Translations under genes and position numbers: made by a program
Notes under the pieces: generated by a model
What the model was told of the DNA's origin: nothing
The model's database searches: none
The model's input: the letters and a program-made list of their open reading frames with translations, nothing else
Assembly (NCBI RefSeq): GCF_014898055.3
Contig: NW_023601104.1
Coordinates: 70,229,106-70,293,105 of the forward strand
Length of the DNA: 64,000 nucleotides
From: Talpa occidentalis
Lineage: Eukaryota; Chordata; Mammalia; Eulipotyphla; Talpidae
Direction: 5' to 3'
Shown here: one piece after another, positions 36,005 through 46,210 of the stretch
Numbering within the stretch: the first letter of the stretch is position 1
Layout of the letters: every line of letters starts with the position of its first letter

Positions 36005-36020
36005 AAAAATAGTGTTGCAA
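36005..36020 (+). repeat. 3' TSD of full-length L1
   Basis: Exact copy of 29542-29557, at the junction with the older antisense L1, which resumes 'TAAACATAGG'. Confidence 0.95.
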
Positions 36021-37122
36021 TAAACATAGGAATGCACATATCCCTTTGAATTAGTGTTTTTGTGTTCTTTGGAAGTATGTCAAGGAGTGGAATTGCTGCT
36101 TCATCTTGAAAATCTATTTTTAATATTTTGAGAAGATACCTTACTATTTTTCATAGGGGCTAGAACAATCTACATCCCCACCAACATTGTACAAGGATTC
36201 CTTTTTCTCCACATCCTTGTCAACACTTGTTTCTGGTCTTTTTGTGATGGGCCATTCTCACAGGTGTGAGCTCTCATTGAGGTTTTGCTTTGCATTCCCT
36301 CATGGTAAGTGATGGTGAACATTTTTTTCAGGGTCCATTGGCCACATATATGTCTTCTTTGGACAAGTGCCTGCTTAGCTATTCTGCCCATTTTTTGATT
36401 GGATTGTTTTCTTTTATTGAGTCATGTGAGTTCTTTGTAGACCTTTGATATCAGCTCCCCCATTGGATGTGTGGTTTTTTTTTTTTTTTCATTCAGTAGG
36501 GTGTCTTTGTTTAATGATAGTTTCTTTTGCTATGCAGAAGTTTTTTTCAGTTGAGGTAGTCACATTGCTTTGTATTGTATTTAGTTATTCTTGCTATTGT
36601 AGATGAACCCACAAAGACATTGCTGAAGCCAATGTTGTGAAGTGTCTTGCCTGCATTGTCTTCTTTATGGTTTCAGGTCTTTAATACATTTTGAGTTCCC
36701 TTGTATATATGGTATACAATAGTGGCTTAGTTTCATTTTTTTGCAGGTAGCTGCCCAGTTTTCCTACTACCTCTCTTCCTTCTTTCAATATGTTATCTTG
36801 TCTCCTTTGTAGACTAGCTGTCCATATAGTGTGGGTTTATTTCTAGACTCTCCGTTCTATTCCATTGGTCTGTGTGTCTGTTTTCCTTTGAGTGCTGTAC
36901 TGTTTTTACTACAGCTTTGTGGTATGGTTTGAAGTCTGGAAGTGTGATACCAGTGTTCTTTATTATCAGGATTGCTTTGACTCTTCAGTTTCTTTTAGCA
37001 TTCCACATGAATTTCAGTAATGTCCATTCTATTTCTTTGAAAAATATCACTGAAACTTTGATAGGGTTTGTATTGAACCTGTATATTGCCTTGGGTAAGA
37101 TGGCCATTTTAGCAATGTAAGG
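36021..37122 (-). mobile_element. Old antisense L1, ORF2 part (right half of split element)
   Basis: Continuation of the element at 28908-29557. Landmarks in antisense: 'CTACATCCCCACCAACATTG', 'CACATCCTTGTCAACACTTG', 'CTGCCCATTTTTTGATTGGA', 'TCTATTCCATTGGTCTGTGT', 'CTTGGGTAAGATGGCCATTT'. It is diverged with many indels, and the minus-strand frames are fragmentary. Confidence 0.85.
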
Positions 37123-39040
37123 AAGAGCTTTTGTTTCAAGGGACATCCTGGACTAATCCATAAACTAGCAAGTCTTAACATAGCAGCCTTCAAATTCTCT
37201 GCTCCTGCTCAATTTTGATGGTTTCAGTGCCTTTAACTGAAATAATTTTTAAATATTTGACCTTAAGACCTGCACAAAGTGGTAGTCTTGGCTAATTAAT
37301 GAAGTGAGTAGATTTGAGAAAAGTCTTAGGCTCTGTGGATAGATATTATGGCTAAATTACATGATCATAGTGTGTAAATAAACTAGGCATTACTGTGTTT
37401 GCATATTCTTTCCTCCTTTACCTGGTTGGTAGGACTCTAAGGATTGAAACCAAGGTCTAGAAAATAATATTGCTCATTGCCCAGGTTGCTGTGACTTTTG
37501 TAAGTTGGATTGGGTTACTAGACATTGATTCAAGGGCCCAAATAACTCTTTCTGCCACTTGTCACCGAGGAAAGTTGAACCTACTTAAAGGAGTGAAATA
37601 AATAGAAATAGGAGTCAAGAAGGATGATGTTTTTCTTTTCTAGTAGGACAATTGTAGGAGCATGTCATGTGTCAATTACAGGAATAGCTGACTATTTTGT
37701 TTTTCTCCTAACATCTTGTATATTTAGATGACATGTTACTTCTCTGGTGAGTGCCCATTCACAAGCTTATTGAAGGAGAAGTTTCCTAGTCTTAACTAGA
37801 AACCCCTGTTGGAAAATTGTTCTAAGATCATTGAAACAGTTACTTCTGAGTTTAAGAGATTATGAAGGGTGGTAAGAAGAGAGGAATACAATTTATTGAA
37901 AGAGCTATTGCTGTAATTATTTTCATTAATGTTTCTCTGAGATAAAAATTGCAACCAGCAGAAAAATATCAAAGAAAATCAGTGTAGTATATTTAAAATA
38001 AAGACTTCTCCCCCAAACTATCAATCTGTGATAAAAATGAAATGAACATCATAATTTCTTCAGCAGAAACATATGTTTTGTACTTACTTGACTAAATGGG
38101 AGTGTAGAGAAGTGATTATATCTAATGAAATAAGATAAAGTAAATAGAGATCGTTGTGGGGAATGTATGGATGAGATTAACACGATAACAAATTATGTTT
38201 TCTTCAGTAGAATTTAAATGGAGAAAGTCTGCGTGAAGTTCTAGTTAGCTGCATCTGTGCTTACTTAACTGTGTACCAGGAATGTCCTGACCACAGTGTG
38301 TGGGCTCCTGCCTGCTCACATACACCCCTAGCTAATCTAGCAATACAATAGCAGTCCTCAGATTTCTAGCAGGGGATCAACTTTTGTCATTAATATATCA
38401 AAAAGCAAGTTTTGAATTTCATGTCTATGTGGAATAGTCGGATAAAGAGTCAGGTTTGGGATGCAGCTGAGAAGACAACATCACCAAAAATAGTGACTTT
38501 GCTAGGTCATTCTTCATTCTTATAAGGAGAGGAAAACCATTATAGAGGAAATAAAACTCAAAGTTTGCCCAATGTTCTAATCAGCATTTTTCTCTCACCT
38601 TTAATGCACTTCTCCACCAGTATCAGTAAAAAGAAAAACACCCCATAAATATGGAAAAGTTACAAACAAAATTGGAGACCCAAGTCTTAATATTGCTCTA
38701 GAATTCAACTGTCGGATGCCACTGCTGAGTAATTTACCTCCTAGTAGTTTTCCCTCATCAACTCAAGATTCTCCTGTTGAAATGCCATAGAATTTTTCAA
38801 AGTATGTTTTGTTTGTTTCTTGTAGAATGCCTGCTCACAGTCAAATCCCACTGTAATTGATGTTAATTTACTTGTTGGTCTCTACTGGATCCAGTCTCGA
38901 AGATTCAGGAGCGTTCAAGCAAGTGGTACCTTCAACTTATATGATCATAGTATGAGCATAGAAACCCAGGCCAGTATTTTTCTCCTCCTCACAAAGTCAC
39001 AGTGTGTTCTAACCATAATTGCACTATGACGCATGACACT
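37123..39040. other. Unassigned non-coding sequence
   Basis: About 1.9 kb without a recognisable repeat or gene, and few open frames on either strand. Candidate unique sequence. Confidence 0.5.
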
Positions 39041-39048
39041 TCATCCTT

Positions 39049-39330
39049 TGGCAACTTTATGAGATGACTATCCCTCTCATCTCGTGATTCGTATCATCCC
39101 CATTTTGCCTCAGAGAAGTGGACTGACCTGTGCAAAGTCACTCCCTGGCAACTTTATGAGATGACTATCCCTCTCATCTCGTGATTCGTATCATCCCCAT
39201 TTTGCCTCAGAGAAGTGGACTGACCTGTGCAAAGTCACTCCCCTAATAAGGGAAAGACTTGGAATGAGAACTTCCCTAGCTCAATCCCAGTGCTTGCTTC
39301 TAACCTTTCTGCACCTCACACAATATTGCC
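39049..39330 (+). repeat. MIR with a 97-bp tandem duplication
   Basis: MIR core pattern ('ATCCCCATTTTGCCTCAGAG', 'GTGCAAAGTCACTCCC', then 'GGAAAGACTTGGAATGAG'). The segment 39049-39145 is repeated without a visible difference at 39146-39242, starting 'TGGCAACTTTATGAGATGAC' in both. The host MIR is ancient but the duplication looks very recent. Confidence 0.88.
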
Positions 39331-42300
39331 AGTGGACTGAAGCATTTCAAGACACTGAGTCTTTTGAGCAGATTACCCACTATTCTATTCAAATGAAATT
39401 CTTCCATTTTGACACAAGTATTTGGAGTCATTCCTGCCAGTATTTTTTTCTTCCTCTCTCCTTCATTATCCCTCAAATCTACAAACATGTTTAAATTTCC
39501 CTGATCCTTAAAGATGTCCTTCAACAAAACTATTAATAACTGTGCACCTAGGTAAAACAAACTCTGCCTAGTTTAGGATTTTTATATTTTAATCTTCAAC
39601 ATTTTTTTTTTTTTTTTTTTTCTATTTTGGACAGAGAATTGAAGTTCCAATGTGAGAAGGTCTTGCTGGTGCCCTTCCATCATCATGACAGGAGGGCGCC
39701 TTCATTAATGCAGCCATTTAGAGACTCCCTTTAAGCAGCTCTCATTAGGGAACTAATAAAGCAACACTGCTATTGACGGTGCTGTCCTTATTCAATAGTG
39801 TAATTGATGGTGGCAGCAGGGCTCAGACAAATCTGCCTTCCTTGTTGCTCTGAGGAACTTATTAGATGTCTGTTAGTGTCATGTTGATGTGTGCAAAACA
39901 GTGTCTTCTCCTCCACCACAGTGCCACAAGGAGGAAATGAACATCTGGGAAGTGGGTTCCTCAGAAGAACTCCTTAGGGCAAGGTGGTGAGCAGTGGTGC
40001 TCTTGTGACACGGTGCAGGCAGCAAAGCGCTCAGTGGTTGCAGAGAGAGCAAACTGAATCCTTGGATGTGGTTAAAGAAAATAACTTTCAAAGCAGGAGA
40101 AGCTACACATTTTAGAATAGACCTATAGGGTATGCAGTTTGGTTGTTGAGTTAGAAAGTACAGGTAGTGGACAGGTAGAAAAGAACATTTCCAAAGGACA
40201 GCCTTGAGTATGCACTGGGGTTTACCTTTTGAATCCAAAGAATATGCTTATTTTTGAATAACATGGAAGTTGGGTAGAATGGTGAGGAACTTGGGTAGAA
40301 TGGGAGAAGGTAGAGGGAAAAAGTTGGAATCAGCACCCTGTGATAAGTGAATGGATTTTGTTGATATATCAAGTTATATCACTGGTGTGTTCTTTCATAC
40401 ATATTTTATTCTCACAGAATATGTGAGAATATGTGTGTACAGAAAATCTTAGCCTCATTTTAAATAGAAATTGGAAAAATGGAGAGATTGGGGCTGAAGG
40501 AGAATAGACTGGCTTGCCCTAAATCATATAGCTGTGTTTATAATATTTCTTAAGATGCCATGGCCTCTTAAGCTCATTTTTTCCAAGTATCCCAGAAATT
40601 TCATTTTCTGTGAATGTTAATGGAATCCATTTCCCTTCACCAGTGTAAACCTACTCTGATAATTGGAAGTCTAAACATATTCGGGACAGTGTTAGCCTGT
40701 GATCAAATGCAGAAATACTAGCAGGACTGAAGTTTAAGTCCTCAAGACCCATGACCCAAAATAACATACTCTGTAGTTTCTCTCATGCTGTGGTGCAATA
40801 ATAGTACATGCAAATGTCAAGTAGACTAAATTTAATGCTAAATACCATTATTTAATTTACAAAAATGTCTTCAGCATTGTCAAAGTTTTACAACAGATTG
40901 TCAGGAGATTGCAGTTGTCCAGATTTATATAAGAATAATCAAAGCTTATTAAGTGGACTTATTTTTCTCTGATCAGGACATTTTATTATCTCATATATAT
41001 TCTGACATGTTCATGAAAGGGGAGCAGCAAGCTTCATTTATGAACTGGCTAGAAATTGTGATAATTAGCTGGACCAGAGTCAAAGCTGACCGGGCACATC
41101 AGGACTCACACAGGGACCCAGGTTACAGGCAGCTTGTGGAAATTCAGATGCTCATCTTCACATTTACCTGTTGTGCAACCCTGAACCCCCAAGAAAGATT
41201 AGTAATTGTCTGAGAGGCTGCTGTAGGGAACAATTCCCAGGTGATATTAACTACTTCAAAGTAAAATGCTAGAATATGATCTCAAAATTGCTTTAAAGTT
41301 TCAAACCCAAGGGGGAGAACTGAGAGCAGAGAGGGAGCTGAGGAGGAGCGAGGGTGAGTGGTACAGTGGCGGGACTAGGAGCTACTTCAGGTCGGGTCAT
41401 TGGGCTGTGATCTGTGCAAGAAACTCCTAGCATGACAATGCCTGCCATCTCCTTGGGTAAGTGACATCTTTTCCCCCATTACTGCTGAACTTAACACAAG
41501 GAAAAGAACAAATCAAACTCTAGCTATTGTTCTATTCCTGCAAGTGCTCACCAGTTCAATCTGTACAAACCATTTCCAAGTTAGGAGTGATTCAATTTGA
41601 CAGAGCCCCCAGAAATCTCTGCCCCATCAAAGAATTTCCCCTTTCTCCACAGGGGCATTGCCATTTTGGCCCCATAGGTTTTGGGTTTTTTTTTTTCTTT
41701 TTAGTATTTTAATTCTGATACTGATTCCATTGGGCAGGTCCTGCGTCCGGTTCTGTGCTGTTTTGTGTGCTGTATTTGCCTGACACTTGCTCTTAGCGTT
41801 ACTGCTAATGACAAACATGACAGGGATCTGTTCGGGCAGGAGTTCTCAGCTATAGTCTATTCAGAATCATCCAGTTAATGAACTAAGGAACTGGAGGCAG
41901 GAGATGCTGAGGTTGAAAGATGTGGTGATTACCGAGAGGAAAATGTGAATGTGAATAAGGGAGCCCTACCTGAGGTGGGAAAGCTGGGAATTTTGTCTAG
42001 TTAGGGTTGGATATGTTATGACTTTTTCTTTCAAATAGAAAAAAAAATGTTTTATCTGCAAGATCCAAAGAGGCCTGATTCACTTTTTTTTCTTATTAAT
42101 GTATATGACAGTATTTAAAAATGGCAAAAATGGAAGAGGAGTCTCATTAAATGCCAGATCTCAGACATGTTTTATTGTCTGTGGCAGTAACACTTGGCTT
42201 TTGTCATATTGTTGCAAAACACCACCAGACAGTGATGAAGTTAACCACTAAGGTCACACATCTCACCATCCTGCTTGGAGGAGGCATGACAGCTTTCCAG

Positions 42301-42667
42301 GAGCTCTGAGATAATTAAAGGAGTGCTATTCTTACTCTTCAATAGTTTATACATTCCATTAACAGGCAAAGGTCCCCTCCCATCTTTGGCTCTCTTTCTC
42401 TCTCTTACACTCATACCCATGGGTATTTTAGAGGGACACATGGTCAATAGAAAGAATTCCCAATGGTCAAAGCAGGGAAATTTTCACAACAAAATAAAAT
42501 ACTATTAGATTATAACTCAAAGTACAAACTATGCTTGTATGTACAATGATACCAACAGATGATTGAATGCATACATAAATGGGGAAGAATTGGCAAAGTT
42601 CTCTTTTTCACTAGAGAAGAATTATAATTTATGTACATATTCTGCCCTCTGGGATGTACATGATAAT
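39331..42667. other. Unassigned non-coding sequence
   Basis: No gene identified. Noted: a T run at 39602-39620; a possible very decayed MIR near 40.42-40.54 kb; a purine-rich, GC-richer patch at 41.31-41.40 kb. The 119-codon minus frame (39879-40238) has no domain. Confidence 0.45.
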
Positions 42668-42675
42668 TCTGCTCC

Positions 42676-42950
42676 CTTTTTTTTTAAAAAAAGAGATTTA
42701 TTTATTTATGCATACAAGAACTGGGGTGGAGGCCAGAGATGTGGAGGGTGAGAGGATTCACCAAAAACAGAGTGGGGAGCAGAACAGGCAGATCAACTAA
42801 AATACACTGCTGAGGGGAACATCAGGTGAGTCAGAAGTCTGCTGTGCCATGTGGGTCACTTCCTTGCCCAGGGATCAAACTTGTGCTGCAGTGGCTGTGG
42901 ATAGCTTCATAGTGCTCTGACTTAACCCCTTGCACCACCAGAGAGGCCCC
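42676..42950 (-). mobile_element. tRNA-derived SINE (copy 5)
   Basis: Antisense member: T/A tail, 'GAGATTTATTTATTTATGCA', body 'GTGAGAGGATTCACCAAAAA' and 'ACACTGCTGAGGGGAAC', head 'TTGCACCACCAGAGAGGCCC'. The 8-bp TSD 'TCTGCTCC' lies at 42668-42675 and 42956-42963. First of four SINEs within 2.5 kb. Confidence 0.9.
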
Positions 42951-42963
42951 AACTCTCTGCTCC

Positions 42964-43532
42964 TTAAGTGTGGTTTACATGTGGTGGCTCTTTTCCAAAG
43001 AAAACTGTATAGAAAGGGAAAAAAAGAATAGCTTTACACTGGAGGAACCTGACAAATGCCATCTTAGCCACGTGACCAAGGTCAACACCAACAGTGATAC
43101 GTCCTGTTGATGGGATATGTTCTTGATGTGATGTGGTGAGAAGCACTTTCTTACTGGGTTTTCCAGCCTAAAACCCACAACCACAGTTTAATCATGAAGA
43201 AAACATACAAAGCCCAAATGTAGAAAATCCTCCAAGATACTGACTAGCAGTACTCAAAACTATCAAGAACAAGGGAAATCTCACAACCAAGAGAAGTCTA
43301 AGGAAACATGTTGACTAAATAATAACCTATATCTTTTAAGACTGCTTAACTACATACCACAAATTCTGATACATTGGCTTTTCTATCCCATGCTATTTAC
43401 AACATGAAATAATTTGTGACTTTTTCTTCTGGTCTAAAGCCAGTACCAGATTGCTAGGTATGTGAGTGAGTCATCATGGAAGTGAATCTTTTAGTCCAGG
43501 CAAGCCTCAGATGTCTGCTGCCCGGAAAGCTT
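42964..43532. other. Unassigned sequence between SINEs
   Basis: No recognisable repeat or gene. The overlapping 60-69-codon minus frames are unsupported. Confidence 0.45.
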
Positions 43533-43547
43533 AGAAATATATATTTT

Positions 43548-43750
43548 TTTTTTAATTTTTTTTTATTTATAGAGGCATGTTTTTATTTATTTATTTGTTT
43601 GTTCGTTTGTTTTTGTTTTATACATGCACTGGGTACAGTCAGAAGCGCGGGAGGGTGAGAGAATTCACCAGAGCCAGAGCGGGGAGCAGAGCAGGCAGAA
43701 GGACCAAGGTACACTGCTGAGGGGAGCAGCGGGCGGCAGGAGAGGTCTGC
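43548..43750 (-). mobile_element. 5'-truncated SINE (copy 6) with foldback junction
   Basis: Antisense member, lacking the tRNA-like head. From the left: long T-rich tail, the variant 'TAGAGGCATGT', 'TTTATACATGCACTGGGTAC', 'GAGAATTCACCAGAGCC', and a stop at 'GGAGAGGTCTGC' (43750). What follows is not SINE but an inverted copy of the right flank (43750-43784). TSD: 'AGAAATATATTTTTT' at 43785-43799 and a slightly expanded copy from 43533. It shares the tail motif ACATGCCTCTA with copy 8. Confidence 0.9.
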
Positions 43751-43834
43751 AAATATTTGAATATTGAAGCATGTAGTTCTAATTAGAAATATATTTTTTA
43801 ATTAGAACTACATGCTTCAATATTCAAATATTTG
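43750..43834. repeat. Perfect inverted repeat around the SINE TSD
   Basis: Arms 43750-43785 and 43799-43834 (36 bp, fully complementary by eye) enclose a 13-base loop. The arm next to the SINE is the inverted copy; the outer arm is the original flank. The loop plus adjoining bases is the right TSD. Confidence 0.93.
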
Positions 43835-43884
43835 TGACTTCGCTAAATGTTATTTGTATTTAAGCATTTGAGAATTTTCTGGAT

Positions 43885-44372
43885 ACAGTAATCCTTTGCT
43901 ACACAATAATTAACCTCAAACCTAGTATTACACAAACATTCTCACAATTTCCATGAGTCAGGAATTTCAGATGACTATCTGGTGCTTCAGGCTCAGGGTC
44001 TTTCATGAAATTCTAGTCAAACTGTAAACTGGGGTACAGATACCTGAAGGTTTCATTACTGAAGAATTAATTTCTAACTTGCTTCACTCACAAACATGGC
44101 GAGTTAGTGCTGGTGTTTGGCTGGAGGTTTCAATTTTTGCCTGAATGATCTTTTCCTAGGGATGCTGGAGTGTCCTTGTGACATGGTGGTTGGTTTTCCA
44201 GTGTGAGTGATCCAAAAGATGAAACCTGCAATGCCTTTTGTCATTTACTTTGGGAGCTTAAATGTGGCATTTCTGCCAAATCCTAGCCCTTTAAAGTGAA
44301 TCATTGGTGCAGCTCACAGTCAATGGCAAGAGAACTAAGGCTTTCCCACCAGGAGTGAGGAGTATTATTAAA
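43885..44372 (+). mobile_element. MLT2-like ERVL LTR (second copy)
   Basis: Order of landmarks: 'GCTACACAATAATTAACCTC', 'ATGAGTCAGGAATTTCAG', 'GGCTCAGGGTCTTTCATGAA', 'GAGTGTCCTTGTGACATGGT', 'AGTGATCCAAAAGATGAAAC', 'AATGCCTTTTGTCATTTACT'. These match the MLT2 group ('..tgtcctcacgacatggcagctgg', 'gagtgatccaagagagc', 'aatgtcttttatgacc'). It is diverged, with no internal viral sequence adjoining. Confidence 0.7.
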
Positions 44373-44476
44373 TTTGTGGACATACTTTTAAAAACTACTT
44401 CTATTATGCAGTTATTGCTTATTTCTAAGTTAATTCTATTGTGGCAAGAGTATATTTTGTAAGACTTAAGTTTTTT

Positions 44477-44738
44477 TTAAAGATTTATTTATTTATGCAC
44501 ACAAAAGCTGGAGCACAGGCCAGAGGTGTGGGATGTGAGAGGATTCACCAGAGACAGAGTGGGGAGCAGCACAGGCAGATGTACTGAAATATACTCCTGA
44601 GAGGAGCAGCGGGTGAGATAGGAGAGGTCTGCTGCACCATGTGGGTCACCTGCCTGGCCGGGGATCACACTCATGCTACAGTGGCTGTGGATAGCTTCAG
44701 AGTGATGTGTCTTAACCCCTTGCGCCACCAGGGAGACA
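44477..44738 (-). mobile_element. tRNA-derived SINE (copy 7)
   Basis: Antisense member: 'AAAGATTTATTTATTTATGC' tail, body 'GTGAGAGGATTCACCAGAGA', head 'TTGCGCCACCAGGGAGAC'. TSD 'TAAGTTTTTT' on both sides. Its head lies only about 32 bp from the head of copy 8, which has the opposite orientation. Confidence 0.9.
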
Positions 44739-44753
44739 CTAAGTTTTTTAATT

Positions 44754-44770
44754 TAAAATGAATTATTTGA
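44754..44770 (+). repeat. 5' TSD of SINE copy 8
   Basis: 'TAAAATGAATTATTTGA' is repeated exactly at 45089-45105. Confidence 0.95.
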
Positions 44771-45088
44771 GGGGCCTCCCCGGTGGCGCAGCGGTTGAGC
44801 GCTGGGTTGTGAAGCTGCCCGCGGCCTCTGCGGTACCGGTTCGATCCCCGGCTGCTCCCCGGCCACCAGAGGAGGGTCCCACATGGTGCGCAGACCTCTC
44901 CTGCCACCCGCTGCTCCCCTCAGCAGTGTACTTCGGTCCTTCTGCCTGCTCTGCTCCCTGCTCTGGCTCTGGTGAATTCTCTCACCCTCCCATGCTTCTG
45001 ACTGTACCCAGTGCATGTAATAAACAAAAAACAAACAAATAAATAAATAAAAAATACATGCCTCTAAAAAAAAAAATTAAAAAAAAAA
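44771..45088 (+). mobile_element. Full-length young tRNA-derived SINE (copy 8)
   Basis: The best-preserved member. A-box 'TGGCGCAGCGG' at 44784-44794 and B-box 'GGTTCGATCC' at 44838-44847 give an internal RNA polymerase III promoter. The body 'CCACATGGTGCGCAGACCTC' and 'CTCCCCTCAGCAGTGTACTT' retains many CpGs. The tail is built of CAAACAAATAAATAAA units plus 'ATACATGCCTCTAAAAA' and a final A-rich run. Perfect 17-bp TSD. CpG retention, perfect TSD and long tail mark it as a recent insertion of a family I cannot name. Confidence 0.95.
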
Positions 45089-45599
45089 TAAAATGAATTA
45101 TTTGAAATTCATTGAAACTTGTTTTATGACCCAGTATATGTCTTTGTCTTGTTGAAAATTACTTATACACTTGCAATATTGCACTGGCAACTGTTGAATG
45201 TACTTTTTAACAGAAGTTAATTTGGTCAAGATGTGAATAATACTTTTTAAGATACATTATCTTACTGATTTTTCCTCTCATTAGTTATTTGATTGATAAT
45301 TGAGTTAGAGTATTGAAATCTCCTTTTATTATTGTGGATTTGTCTATTCTCCCTTTAGTTCTATCGTTTCTTGCTTCAAGTGTTTGGAACTTTTTTACTA
45401 AGTAAAATGACAACTGTTAAATATAGAGGAAATGATAGATTTAGAAAGTCGCTGATAGATGCTAAAACTAGTGGATGAAAATATTTATATATTAAAAATG
45501 TCTCCCATAAATTACTTATTATTCATTAAAGGGGAAAAATGGTAACTTTATGGGGAAGAGATATGGCAGACACATATTAACCAAAGGATGAAAGACGAC

Positions 45600-46210
45600 A
45601 TTACCAACATAAGGACAAACTGATACAATACGAAGGAGAACACATTATCACTTCTGTGCTATTTATAACAAAAATTTATGACATGAATCTGATCATAAAG
45701 TAATATCACAAACCACATTGAGAGGCTGTCTACCAAGTAATTCACCTAAACTCTTCAAAAATGTCAAGGTTAAGAAAAGACAGAGGAACTGCTCAAATTT
45801 AAAGAGAATTAAGGTATATTAAAATTAAATGTAATGATTAATTCTGAATTGAATCCTGGATTCAGAAAAAGTTATAAAGAACATTACTGGGATAACTTAG
45901 GCTATTTGGAAATGACTAGGGGTCAGATAATAGTATTATAACAGTTGTAAATTTCTTGATTATTGTCTTCATACCATAGTTATTTAAGAAAACTTGTTTC
46001 TTAGGAAATGCACACTGGAATGCATAGTAATAATGGCATATGACCTATCCCAGTCATTGTCAAGCTTATAAACACATAAAGAATAAAAAAACAAATGTGG
46101 CAAATATAAATAATTGGTGAATGCAATTAAAGAATATTCAGAAGTTCCTTATAGTATTTTATACTTTTCATTAAGTTTGATACTAAAATTAAAGTAAATT
46201 TGAGTCAAAA
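45600..46210 (+). mobile_element. Old L1M-like 3' end
   Basis: 'ACTCTTCAAAAATGTCAAGG', 'GACAGAGGAACTGCTC', 'TTGAATCCTGGATTCAGAAA', 'AGGAAATGCACACTGGAATG', 'CAAATGTGGCAAATATAAAT' match in order a common old L1-type 3' region ('cttcaaaaatgtcaatgtc', 'gactgaggaactgttcc', 'ggaaatacacactgaag', 'caaatgtggcaaaatg'). Assignment to L1M is from memory of that pattern. Confidence 0.5.

Larger units (their letters stand above)
44375..45400 (-). mobile_element. Old antisense L1 ORF2 segment, split by two SINEs
   Basis: Pieces 44375-44476, 44738-44770 and 45106-45400 join into antisense L1 ORF2: 'TTAATTCTATTGTGGCAAGA', 'TTCATTGAAACTTGTTTTAT', 'GAGTATTGAAATCTCCTTTT', 'CTCCCTTTAGTTCTATCG'. SINE copies 7 and 8 are inserted in it. 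Strongly decayed. Confidence 0.7.

Noticed and set aside
44671..45042. Frames of 78-94 codons around the SINE pair
   Set aside because: They lie inside SINE copies 7 and 8, which are RNA polymerase III type non-coding elements. Similar peptides recur at every SINE.
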